Positions 1 through 5,951 of a stretch of DNA of 7,125 bases are shown piece by piece. The stretch's first letter is position 1, and every line of letters starts with the position of its first letter. This DNA comes from Rubrobacter sp. (GTDB lineage: Bacteria > Actinomycetota > Rubrobacteria > Rubrobacterales > Rubrobacteraceae). The stretch spans positions 1 to 7,125 of the forward strand of contig JAFAPF010000288.1 of assembly GCA_019247245.1 (NCBI GenBank), read 5' to 3'. The notes under the pieces are model-generated. The model saw only the letters and a program-made list of their open reading frames with translations. It searched no databases and was not told where the DNA came from. Both the position numbers and the translations under genes were made by a program.

Positions 1-1
1 G

Positions 2-613
2 CTAATGAAAGCCGTAGAGAAGTTTGATCCGGAGCGAGGGTATAGGTTTTCTACTTATGCTACTTGGTGGATAAGGCAGGCTGTTCAGAGGGCGGTTGCT
101 GACAAGGGTCGTACCATTCGTGTGCCAGTGCATATGACAGAGAAGATAAGAAAGGTCTCTCGAGCCTACAACGAGCTTTCGGCGGAGCTGGAGCGGGAGC
201 CTACCGATGAAGAGGTTGCCGAGAGGCTGGTGTGGACGATCGAGGAAGTCAGGATCACGATGGAGGCGATGCCGGATGCTACGAGCCTCGATCAGCCTGT
301 AGGCACCGCCGACACCTCCTCTTCTGAACTCAGTGACTTTGTCGAGGACGAGAAGGCTTCGGACACCGCAGGAGAAGTGATGCGTGAGATGGAGACCGAG
401 CATCTCAAGAAGGCTATAGAGAGGTTACCCGACAGAGCGCGCTACGTCTTGGTACGCCGCTACGGCCTCGATGACCGCGACCCAGCTACCCTTGCCGAGC
501 TCGGCAGCGAGCTGGAGATCTCACGCGAGCGGGTGCGCCAGCTCCAGCGTGAAGCGGAGCGTATCCTCAAAGGCGGCGAGTACGGCCGCATCCTGCGCGA
601 CGCTGTCGCCTGA
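2..613 (+). CDS. RpoD-like sigma-70 RNA polymerase sigma factor, 5' end outside window
   Basis: Housekeeping-type (group 1/2) sigma factor that directs RNA polymerase to -10/-35 promoters; 203 codons are visible and the reading frame is open at the left edge. Seen: regions 2.3-2.4 at in-window residues about 14-45, with [12 protein letters not shown] and RTIRVPVHM; region 3 at about 46-115; the acidic segment LVRRYGLDD leading into region 4; and the region 4.2 helix-turn-helix at about 162-189 with [19 protein letters not shown]. The missing N-terminus would carry regions 1.2 to 2.2, so the ATG at 5 is internal, not the start. The base-contacting Gln of region 2.4 is present, but the position matching Thr440 of E. 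coli sigma-70 is Gln here (codon 86-88). Regions 2.4 and 4.2 together exclude ECF factors. Whether this is the principal sigma or one of several RpoD paralogues cannot be told from the fragment, so no symbol is given. Confidence 0.96.
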   Translation, partial: LMKAVEKFDPERGYRFSTYATWWIRQAVQRAVADKGRTIRVPVHMTEKIRKVSRAYNELSAELEREPTDEEVAERLVWTIEEVRITMEAMPDATSLDQPVGTADTSSSELSDFVEDEKASDTAGEVMREMETEHLKKAIERLPDRARYVLVRRYGLDDRDPATLAELGSELEISRERVRQLQREAERILKGGEYGRILRDAVA

Positions 614-639
614 TCTGTGGATAAGTAGCCATTCGTCGA

Positions 640-667
640 GCCGGACCCTCCAAGGTCCGGCTTTTTT
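640..667 (+). terminator. Intrinsic terminator of the sigma factor gene
   Basis: A perfect 8-bp stem (GCCGGACC at 640-647 pairing with GGTCCGGC at 654-661) closes a 6-nt loop and is followed directly by six T residues (662-667). It begins 26 bases after the sigma factor stop codon. This is a textbook Rho-independent terminator and implies that the genes to the right need their own promoter. Confidence 0.93.
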
Positions 668-710
668 GTATCCGCCCCCGTTGGACTCTACTAGTCTCTC
701 CGTACGGATA

Positions 711-1335
711 ATGAAGAACAAAGCAAGAACGTTGGAAGCCTAGGCGTTTAGCGCAGCCTTTGTGGCGTTCTCAGGAATGGTAGCCCTCGGCTGGCTGTAC
801 GAGACGGACTTATGGGTCTCGCAAACTGCCCAGGAGGACCATTCAGGTTTTCTGGATCTGCTGTCGGACGTTTTCTCATTGGCCGGCACAGAGGTTGCGG
901 GAACAGCATTGATCGCGCTGCTCGCAGTGCTGTTTCTGTGGAGTCGTCGGGCGCTTGCGTGCCGTCTTCTAGCGGTTTTCGTAGGTACGCAGCTTCTAGA
1001 GCTCATGTGAAGGTCTATCTACCTCAGACCCCAATACCACAGGGCAGTGAGCGAATCGAGGACTTCGCGCCGCTGCTCACGATCGGCTTCTCCTACCCTT
1101 ACCCGAGTGGGCATATGCTCCATGGCGTTATCCTTTTCGGAGCGTTGTGCTCCTGTTGGAGAGCAAATTACTGCGCGCCGGGCTTGTAGTGGTACTGTCG
1201 GGACTGGGAGCGAGCCGGATTTACCCCGGTTTTCACTGGGCACCAGACGTCGTGGGTGGGGCATTGTTGGGAGTGGCAGCCATTTTGTGGGCGTTCGAGA
1301 AGGAGGAGCGAGGTGCACATCACAGTAGTCGGTAG
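711..1335 (+). pseudogene. PAP2-family membrane phosphatase, frameshifted remnant
   Basis: Recognisable as a type 2 phosphatidic acid phosphatase (PAP2) protein, integral membrane enzymes that remove phosphate from lipid phosphates, but spread over three frames. Frame A (to the TGA at 1008-1010) gives the N-terminal membrane segments ending VGTQLLELM. Frame B continues with VKVYLPQTPIP and reaches the second motif, PSGH (1103-1114), before a stop at 1190-1192. Frame C (from about 1140) carries the third motif as SRIYPGFHWAPD, matching SR-x5-H-x3-D exactly, and runs to 1335. So one shift lies near 1008 and another near 1140. The first motif (K-x6-RP) is not intact in either usable frame. A tandem TACCCT/TACCCG at 1094-1105 may have added an extra Tyr-Pro before PSGH. 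If translation began at ATG 711 there is also an in-frame TAG at 741; alternatively it began at GTG 762 and GATAAT (707-712) is a -10 box. Sequencing error could explain single shifts, but not the loss of motif 1. Confidence 0.85.
1300..1308 (+). promoter_or_regulatory. Strong ribosome binding site fixing the hydrolase start at GTG 1313
   Basis: AAGGAGGAG at 1300-1308 contains a full anti-16S core (AAGGAGG, 1300-1306) six bases before GTG 1313. It rules out the further upstream ATG at 1256 in the same frame, which has no such site and would add residues unlike the family. The site lies inside the end of the degenerate phosphatase gene, indicating former translational coupling. Confidence 0.85.
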
Positions 1336-2065
1336 CGGCACGGTTGTCCCGCGCCTCTTTCGACGGCAGAGCTGCGTAGTAGTAGAGACGGGCGGAGAGA
1401 TGATCGTCTTGGATCTAGGTAACGGGGCCGTACGCGGAATGCTCCACGCCGGGCTTGATCCCTTCGCTGTGGAGCGCGTCTTCTTCACTCACTTCCATCC
1501 GGATCATACGGTGGACATCGTGACGCTCCTGTTCGGCATCAAGCATGGTGCCGAGAAAGAGCGCGACAAACCACTCGCGCTTTACGGGCCCGAACCATTC
1601 GAAGGATTCTTCAGTTCGATCACCAATGTCTGGGGCGAGTGGATGCAGGGCAACTATCCGATGGAGATCTCGGAGCTGCCCCATACTTGCTCCTCCCCTC
1701 TCGACCTACCAGATCTTAGCGTGAGCTGGGCCCCTGCCGAACACCGCCCCGAGAGCATTGCCTATCGTCTGGAAGCCAAGAACGGAGCAACCATGGTCTA
1801 CACCGAATACTCCGCCTCCGTCGTAGAGCTGGCACGAGGAATAGACACTCTCCTCATCGAGTGTTCCTTTCCGGATGATGACCCCGTTCCTGGACACCTG
1901 ACTCCGTCCGGGGTTGCGAGGCTCGCCCGTGAAGCAGATGCAGGAAGGGTCGTGCTGACCCATATCTACCCACCAGCGGACAGGCTGAACCTCAAACAGG
2001 AAGTTGGGCGCTGGTTCGACGGCGAGGTGATCGTCGCGGAGGACGGTCTGAAGTTAAGCGTGTAG
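1313..2065 (+). CDS. Metallo-beta-lactamase fold hydrolase, RNase Z-like
   Basis: A 250-residue soluble protein, translated from GTG. The metal-binding signature HFHPDH (H60, H62, D64, H65) follows the expected beta-strands, which begin ITVVGSGTVVP; glycine-rich GSGT and LDLGNG complete the RNase Z/elaC-like N-terminus. Further family landmarks are AEHRPESIAYRLE (H144), HLT (H195) and VLTHIYP (H217, final zinc ligand). In active relatives the strand before the ela-gxD segment reads YxGDT, with Asp bridging the two metals. Here it reads VYTEYS (residues 162-167), so Tyr166 occupies the expected Asp position. Family members include tRNA 3' processing endonuclease and various phosphodiesterases and sulfatases. 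There is no visible RNase Z exosite arm, so I do not call it tRNase Z, and the substrate is unknown. It overlaps the phosphatase remnant by 23 bases and converges on the Fur-family gene with 22 bases between stops. No clear terminator follows. Confidence 0.92.
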   Translation: MHITVVGSGTVVPRLFRRQSCVVVETGGEMIVLDLGNGAVRGMLHAGLDPFAVERVFFTHFHPDHTVDIVTLLFGIKHGAEKERDKPLALYGPEPFEGFFSSITNVWGEWMQGNYPMEISELPHTCSSPLDLPDLSVSWAPAEHRPESIAYRLEAKNGATMVYTEYSASVVELARGIDTLLIECSFPDDDPVPGHLTPSGVARLAREADAGRVVLTHIYPPADRLNLKQEVGRWFDGEVIVAEDGLKLSV

Positions 2066-2087
2066 AAGGAAGGTTTTCGAAAGTCCC

Positions 2088-2495
2088 CTACGCACAGTTT
2101 TTGCAGCGGCCATGCAGCGTGATCTCGTGCCAGTCGGTGACGAAACCGGTCTCCCTCTCGACTTGCAACGCCAGATATTCCATAAGCTCCTCGTTGAACT
2201 CTATTACCGTCCCACACTCCCCACAACGCGCGTGGTGGTGCATCCGCTCAGTTGTAAGCTCATAACGCGAGTAGCCCTCTCCAAAGTCCTCCTTGCGCAC
2301 GATACCTAACTCGTGCAACAAGTCCAGCGTTCGATACACCGTAGACAGCCCCAGCTCCGGGAAACGTCCCTTAACCCGATCGTAGATCTCCTCGGCTGAA
2401 AGATGCCGATCACCCTCCAGCTCCCGGACGATTACCCGCCGCTGGTTCGTAAGCCGGTATCCGCGGCTCCTGAGTAACTGCTCTAGCTCGCTCAC
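2088..2495 (-). CDS. Fur-family metal-dependent transcriptional regulator
   Basis: A 135-residue dimeric DNA-binding repressor of the Fur/PerR/Zur superfamily. Residues 1-80 form the winged helix, with RGYRLTNQRRVIV, LSAEEIYDRVK and the recognition helix segment LGLSTVYRTLDLLHELGIV. The C-terminal metal-binding half has CGEC (C91, C94) and CKNC (C131, C134), the structural Cys4 zinc site. It also has ELTTERMHHHARC (residues 79-91), which aligns without gaps to the ELTQQHHHDHLIC stretch of E. coli Fur, plus E99 and H123. E99 stands where B. subtilis PerR has the oxidation-sensitive Asp104, which leans toward an iron or zinc sensor rather than a peroxide sensor, but the subfamily is not settled. 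Start: GTG at 2495; the ATG two bases upstream is out of frame and followed at once by TGA. No Shine-Dalgarno is present and the promoter sits so close that a leaderless message is likely. A palindrome over the -35 box suggests autoregulation. Confidence 0.95.
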   Translation of the reverse strand: MSELEQLLRSRGYRLTNQRRVIVRELEGDRHLSAEEIYDRVKGRFPELGLSTVYRTLDLLHELGIVRKEDFGEGYSRYELTTERMHHHARCGECGTVIEFNEELMEYLALQVERETGFVTDWHEITLHGRCKNCA

Positions 2496-2501
2496 ATGCC
2501 C

Positions 2502-2530
2502 AGTTTAGCCTGACAGCACAGCAGGATCAA
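2502..2530 (-). promoter_or_regulatory. Predicted promoter of the Fur-family gene (leaderless)
   Basis: On the minus strand TTGATC (2530-2525) and TAAACT (2507-2502) are separated by exactly 17 bases, the optimal spacing for a housekeeping sigma factor. Six bases separate the -10 box from the GTG at 2495, placing the expected first transcribed base at or within a base or two of the start codon. Together with the lack of any Shine-Dalgarno this fits a leaderless transcript, a form common in Actinobacteria. Confidence 0.65.
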
Positions 2531-2541
2531 GAATTAATCCT
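2523..2541. promoter_or_regulatory. Imperfect 19-bp palindrome over the -35 box, candidate Fur-family operator
   Basis: AGGATCAA (2523-2530) and TTAATCCT (2534-2541) are inverted copies around GAA, with 7 of 9 symmetric pairs matching. The size and AT-rich inner part resemble 7-1-7 Fur/PerR-type boxes, although the sequence matches the E. coli Fur consensus only partly. Because it covers the -35 hexamer of the regulator's own promoter, binding there would block RNA polymerase. Autoregulation is an inference. Confidence 0.5.
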
Positions 2542-2565
2542 ATTGAGGGAAGTTGGCGAAGTGAA

Positions 2566-2588
2566 GGGGGTCTTCCAGGAAGACCCCC
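2566..2588. repeat. Perfect 23-bp palindrome in the divergent control region
   Basis: GGGGGTCTTCC (2566-2576) and GGAAGACCCCC (2578-2588) are exact inverted copies around a single A. It lies upstream of both divergent genes, 71 bases before the Fur-family GTG and 140 bases before the DUF4383 GTG. There is no T run on either side on either strand and no gene ends here, so a conventional terminator is unlikely. A dimeric repressor site or a hairpin in an unannotated transcript are the alternatives. Confidence 0.75.
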
Positions 2589-2685
2589 TATAGAGACAGG
2601 AACGGTAAGATGTAAACCTACAGAGGGTATCTTTGAAGCACCGCGCGCCGAGTGATCTGCTCGGGTGGCACGAACGTATATGCCG

Positions 2686-2704
2686 TACATATGTATGCTA
2701 TAAG
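2686..2704 (+). promoter_or_regulatory. Candidate -10 region of the DUF4383 gene with adjacent palindrome
   Basis: TATAAG (2699-2704) matches the -10 consensus at five of six positions and lies 24 bases before the GTG at 2729, leaving a short leader that contains the ribosome binding site. No convincing -35 box lies 16-18 bases upstream (GTATAT at 2676-2681). The 10-bp perfect palindrome TACATATGTA (2686-2695) sits in the spacer, where an activator or a repressor could act. The promoter assignment is tentative. Confidence 0.4.
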
Positions 2705-2715
2705 GGACGATGACG

Positions 2716-2722
2716 AAAGGAG
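2716..2722 (+). promoter_or_regulatory. Ribosome binding site supporting GTG 2729
   Basis: AAAGGAG ends six bases before the GTG at 2729. It selects this GTG over the nearby ATG at 2710, which is in a different frame and gives a protein without family resemblance. Confidence 0.75.
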
Positions 2723-2728
2723 AAAGAA

Positions 2729-3142
2729 GTGTCCTTAGCGCAACGTTTCGCCCAGGTATTCGGAGCGATTTATCTCCTAGTAGGAATTCTGGGTTTCATC
2801 CCACCACTCTTGGCTCCCGCCCCAGGCTGGGGACCCTTCGGAGGACTCTTGCTCGGCATATTCGCCGTCAACTGGCTACACAGCTTAGCGCACGGCCTAA
2901 TTGGGCTGGCAGGGCTAGCTACCTTCCGGAACCCCGCTGCAGCGAGCACTTACGCCCTAGTGATCGGAATCGCCTACGCGCTGTTGTTTGTGTTGGGTCT
3001 CCTCCCAGGACGTGTAGGACCACTGGACGGGCTGCTTCCGCTAGACTGGCCAGATAACATTCTTCACCTCCTCACGGCAGCAATCGCTTTCGGGGCTCAC
3101 TTCGCCTCGCGAGGGGAGCCGGCCACCAGCCCCCGCGTTTAG
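2729..3142 (+). CDS. DUF4383 family small membrane protein
   Basis: A 137-residue, very hydrophobic protein with four predicted membrane helices, at about residues 8-27, 40-64, 74-93 and 108-126, and a short polar tail. It fits the DUF4383 family by its opening QRFAQVFGAIYLLVGILGF and by a repeated signature: VNWLHSLAHGLIG after helix 1 and LDWPDNILHLLTA before the last helix. The two halves look like an ancient duplication, each with a conserved Asn/Asp-x-x-x-His pattern (H51, H55, H113). The function of the family is not known; it is common in Actinobacteria. It is transcribed divergently from the Fur-family regulator and converges with the MMPL transporter gene 141 bases away. The shared control region makes metal-dependent control possible, but nothing in the protein itself is a clear metal site. 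Confidence 0.88.
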   Translation: MSLAQRFAQVFGAIYLLVGILGFIPPLLAPAPGWGPFGGLLLGIFAVNWLHSLAHGLIGLAGLATFRNPAAASTYALVIGIAYALLFVLGLLPGRVGPLDGLLPLDWPDNILHLLTAAIAFGAHFASRGEPATSPRV

Positions 3143-3159
3143 GCACGCTTTTCTTTCGA

Positions 3160-3204
3160 CCCGGCCACCAGTTCAGACCGCTTAGGATCTATCTGGTGCT
3201 CGGG
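3160..3204. other. Possible long hairpin between convergent genes
   Basis: CCCG (3160-3163) plus CACCAG (3166-3171) can pair with CTGGTG (3193-3198) plus CGGG (3201-3204) across a 2x2 internal loop, enclosing a 21-nt loop. It lies between the stop codons of the DUF4383 and MMPL genes, where a bidirectional terminator would be expected, but neither strand has a T tract after it. Nothing else is evident in the 141-base gap. Confidence 0.25.
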
Positions 3205-3283
3205 ACGCCAGGGGCACAGACAATTGCCGCGTCCACCATGGCGACGAAGACGTAAGCCACTTTCGTAGTAGGACTGCTCTTTA

Positions 3284-5851
3284 CTAAGTAGCGGGTTGCC
3301 TACTTTTCTTTAGCAGGTAGTCCAGCAAGAAAACCAAGGCAAGCGGTTTCAGTATCTCTTCGCTGGCCTGGCGGGCGCGAGCGTGCTCCGAAGCTAAACC
3401 ATCCCCGTTGGACTCGACAAGCCCGGAGAGCGCCTGAAGAAGATGGGGAAACTCTCCGTTAGCGCTCTCCGCACGCCGGGCCAGGTATACCAGGGTTACC
3501 CCGGCGAGCAGCTTCCCACTGTCTCCTACCCCTTCTCCTACAGCGCGGAACACACTCTTGTGAGCGCCAGGCCACCAATTCCAGTCGCCTAAAATCCGCA
3601 TGGTGGCCGGGACGAGAAGAATACGGATGATCGTTGCGTCCACCAGGACGGCAACGGCGAGCCCCAAGCCGATGGCTTTGGTGGTAATAATGCCGGTAAA
3701 GGTGAAGGCCCCAGTAACGACGACGATGATAGCGGCCGCCGAAGTGATGATCCCAGCGGTTGACACGAGCCCCTTGGCGATGCTGGCAGTATTCGACCCA
3801 CCGTACTCATAAGCCTCGCGGATACGCGAGAGCAAAAAGACTTCGTAGTCCATCGACACCCCAAAGACGGTACAGAACATTAGGATCGGGAGGGTTGCGT
3901 CAACGAAGCCCAAGGGCGTGAACCCTAAAAAGCCCGAAAGGTTGCCATCCTGGAACACGAAGACCATCGCCCCGAAGCTTGCAGTGAGGCTCAAGATGTT
4001 GACGATTACGGCCTTTAAGGGGATGAAGAAGGAACGGAAGGTCAGAAAGAGCACAACATAGGTCACGCCGAGCACAAAGGTTACCGCGTAGGGCGCTGTT
4101 TCGTACAGGTTAGAGATGAAGTCCTTCTGCCCGGCCGAGAGCCCGCCTACGAGGATACCTGTTCCTGCGAGCGGCTCGACAGCACGTACCCTCTCCACCG
4201 TATCCCGCGCCTCCTCCGTGTACGGGCTGCTTTCTGTAGTTGTCCACAGAAGCGCCTTGTCACCAGCGGTATAGACGCTTATAGCATTCTTTATCTCCCC
4301 GGATTCACGGGCCTCAGGAAGCGCCAGGAAGTTTGCAACGCCCTCCGGTGTAACCTCGCCGTCGGGGCTTATGCCTTCCGGTAGCGCGGGAAGAGCAGGT
4401 GTATATAGGGCTCCGAGGTTCTGGCGAGCTTCCGCGAGGCGTTCGGCGTACTCGCGAGCTCCCTTGGCGCCGACAGTGTAGATGCTCTCGACGTGCCCGA
4501 CGCCCTCCGTCCTCTCAACACGCTCGTCAAGCTCCCGGATCTCCGAGAGACCTTCTGTACTCAAGGGGTCGACAGGTAGGGTGGCTACGACCTGCATTGG
4601 GGTCAAGTCAGCATAGTCGAAGTCCTTCCTCATGATATCGTCGCCGAGGCGCGACTCGTACTTCTTCGGCAGTACGGTGGCTTCGGGGACGCCAACTTTC
4701 ATATGCATCGCCGGATACAGTAACGTAAAGAGCGCCGCACCGACGATTAAGAGTACGAGAACGGGTTGGCGCATCACAAGCTCTGCGCTACGCCCCCAGA
4801 AGCCACTTCTGTCGACTCCACCCCTGCGACGCCGGACAGAGAGCGCGTTGATCCTGTGCCCGAGGATGCCAAGCACCGCCGGCAAAAGGGTTAGAGCTGC
4901 GATCACGGAAGTGAAAACCACGAAGACACCGGCAACCCCCATTGAGCGCATGAACATATACGGAAAGAACATTAGGCCTGCAAGGCCTATGAGTACCGCA
5001 GTACCGCTGAAGAAGGTGCTCCTCCCGGCCGTATTAACCGTGCGGGGTACGGCCTCCGAAACCGGATGATCCTTCAGCTCCTCGCGGAAGCGGCTTACGG
5101 CGAACAGGGCGTAATCTATGCCGAGACCCAGACCGAGCATAGTGGCGATGGTAAGGACAAAGACGGACATATCGTAGACGCCTGCGAGGAAGTACATAGC
5201 GGCCAGAGAGACGACAACGCTCGCGCCTCCGATCAAAACCGGAACGCCCGCAGCCACGAGGCTACCGAAGGCGATGATCAGAATCGCTAGCGCAAGAGGA
5301 AACGCATACTCTTCAGCTTTCCGGACGTCCTCGTTGCTCGCCTCGGTAATATCGAGGTATACAGCCGGGGCACCGGTGACGTAGGTTTTGAGCCTCCCGC
5401 TGCGAACCTTCTCCCGCACCTCGTCCACGAGACCTTGTGTCTGCTCCGGAGGGACATCGGAGTTGACGAGCGCATAGCTCCTCTCGCCGCTATGAGAGAT
5501 AAACCGGAGGTCTTTCGTCTCGGAGTAGCCGATTACGTTGCGCACAGCATCAAGCTTGCGAACTTCGTCGAGGGCAGCGTTCTGGGCCTCCTGAAACTCT
5601 GCGCTGTGGGCAGAAAGGCCGTTGTCCTCGAAGACTACAGTGAGGGCCGTGGAAGAGACGCCGAACTGCTCAAGCATGATGTCTTGGACCCTCTCAGCCT
5701 CAGAGTTTGCACCGTAGTAACCCCCTCCCTTCAGACGGTCAGAGAGGTTCGGGGCGAAAAAAGCGCCCGTGACGAGGAGTGCTCCCCAGATGAGCACGAC
5801 GAGCCAGCGATGACGGTAGATCAGACGACCCAGAGCATAAAAGACCCTCAA
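3284..5851 (-). CDS. MMPL-family (RND superfamily) membrane transporter
   Basis: An 855-residue inner-membrane transporter of the MMPL type, proton-driven pumps that in Actinobacteria move lipids, glycolipids or drugs outward. It is built as two repeats, each a membrane helix, a large extracytoplasmic domain (about residues 35-180 and 383-587) and five helices. The proton-relay Asp-Tyr pairs are visible in both: GLGIDYALF (D246, Y247) and GVSMDYEVFLLSR (D668, Y669). Twelve helices fall near 14-34, 184-203, 204-224, 227-250, 280-298, 305-331, 362-382, 587-606, 611-634, 650-675, 698-716 and 724-752. After the last helix and the family's WNWWP ending there is a further tail of about 95 residues with two hydrophobic or amphipathic stretches (780-791, 834-849), not typical of the family. 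The start is TTG at 5851; no other start is available before the upstream in-frame TGA, and the N-terminus aligns as RLIYRHRW should. It follows the MFS gene by 100 bp. The substrate cannot be predicted. Confidence 0.95.
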   Translation of the reverse strand: MRVFYALGRLIYRHRWLVVLIWGALLVTGAFFAPNLSDRLKGGGYYGANSEAERVQDIMLEQFGVSSTALTVVFEDNGLSAHSAEFQEAQNAALDEVRKLDAVRNVIGYSETKDLRFISHSGERSYALVNSDVPPEQTQGLVDEVREKVRSGRLKTYVTGAPAVYLDITEASNEDVRKAEEYAFPLALAILIIAFGSLVAAGVPVLIGGASVVVSLAAMYFLAGVYDMSVFVLTIATMLGLGLGIDYALFAVSRFREELKDHPVSEAVPRTVNTAGRSTFFSGTAVLIGLAGLMFFPYMFMRSMGVAGVFVVFTSVIAALTLLPAVLGILGHRINALSVRRRRGGVDRSGFWGRSAELVMRQPVLVLLIVGAALFTLLYPAMHMKVGVPEATVLPKKYESRLGDDIMRKDFDYADLTPMQVVATLPVDPLSTEGLSEIRELDERVERTEGVGHVESIYTVGAKGAREYAERLAEARQNLGALYTPALPALPEGISPDGEVTPEGVANFLALPEARESGEIKNAISVYTAGDKALLWTTTESSPYTEEARDTVERVRAVEPLAGTGILVGGLSAGQKDFISNLYETAPYAVTFVLGVTYVVLFLTFRSFFIPLKAVIVNILSLTASFGAMVFVFQDGNLSGFLGFTPLGFVDATLPILMFCTVFGVSMDYEVFLLSRIREAYEYGGSNTASIAKGLVSTAGIITSAAAIIVVVTGAFTFTGIITTKAIGLGLAVAVLVDATIIRILLVPATMRILGDWNWWPGAHKSVFRAVGEGVGDSGKLLAGVTLVYLARRAESANGEFPHLLQALSGLVESNGDGLASEHARARQASEEILKPLALVFLLDYLLKKSRQPAT

Positions 5852-5951
5852 TGGTTGTTGCGAACCTTGCTTAACAGCTGGACCTCACACCGTTTATGGT
5901 AGACAAAACGAAGATTAGCGCGAGTTGCTTTTACCACAGAATACGTATGAT

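Noticed and set aside
676..688. CCCCGTTGGACTC also present at 3403-3415
   Set aside because: A 13-base match between two places is expected about once by chance in a window this long; the flanks do not match.
1256..1312. Upstream ATG extending the MBL-fold hydrolase
   Set aside because: The added residues are unlike the family and the strong AAGGAGG site is placed for GTG 1313.
711..1335. Programmed frameshifting to make a functional PAP2 protein
   Set aside because: No slippery heptamer or downstream stem-loop is evident at either shift, and motif 1 is missing as well, so decay or error is simpler.
2495..2499. ATG at 2497 (minus strand) as the Fur-family start
   Set aside because: It is followed immediately by TGA; the overlapping GTG at 2495 is the in-frame start.
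2648..2664. Small hairpin CCGAG-7-CTCGG in the divergent region
   Set aside because: A 5-bp stem with no T run or conserved setting is too weak to report as a site.
2710..3057. 115-codon open frame from ATG 2710
   Set aside because: Overlaps DUF4383 in another frame, Arg-rich and without similarity; the ribosome binding site fits GTG 2729.
5435..5902. 155-codon open frame on the plus strand
   Set aside because: It lies opposite the MMPL gene, has no family resemblance and no ribosome binding site; the MMPL frame is clearly the coding one.
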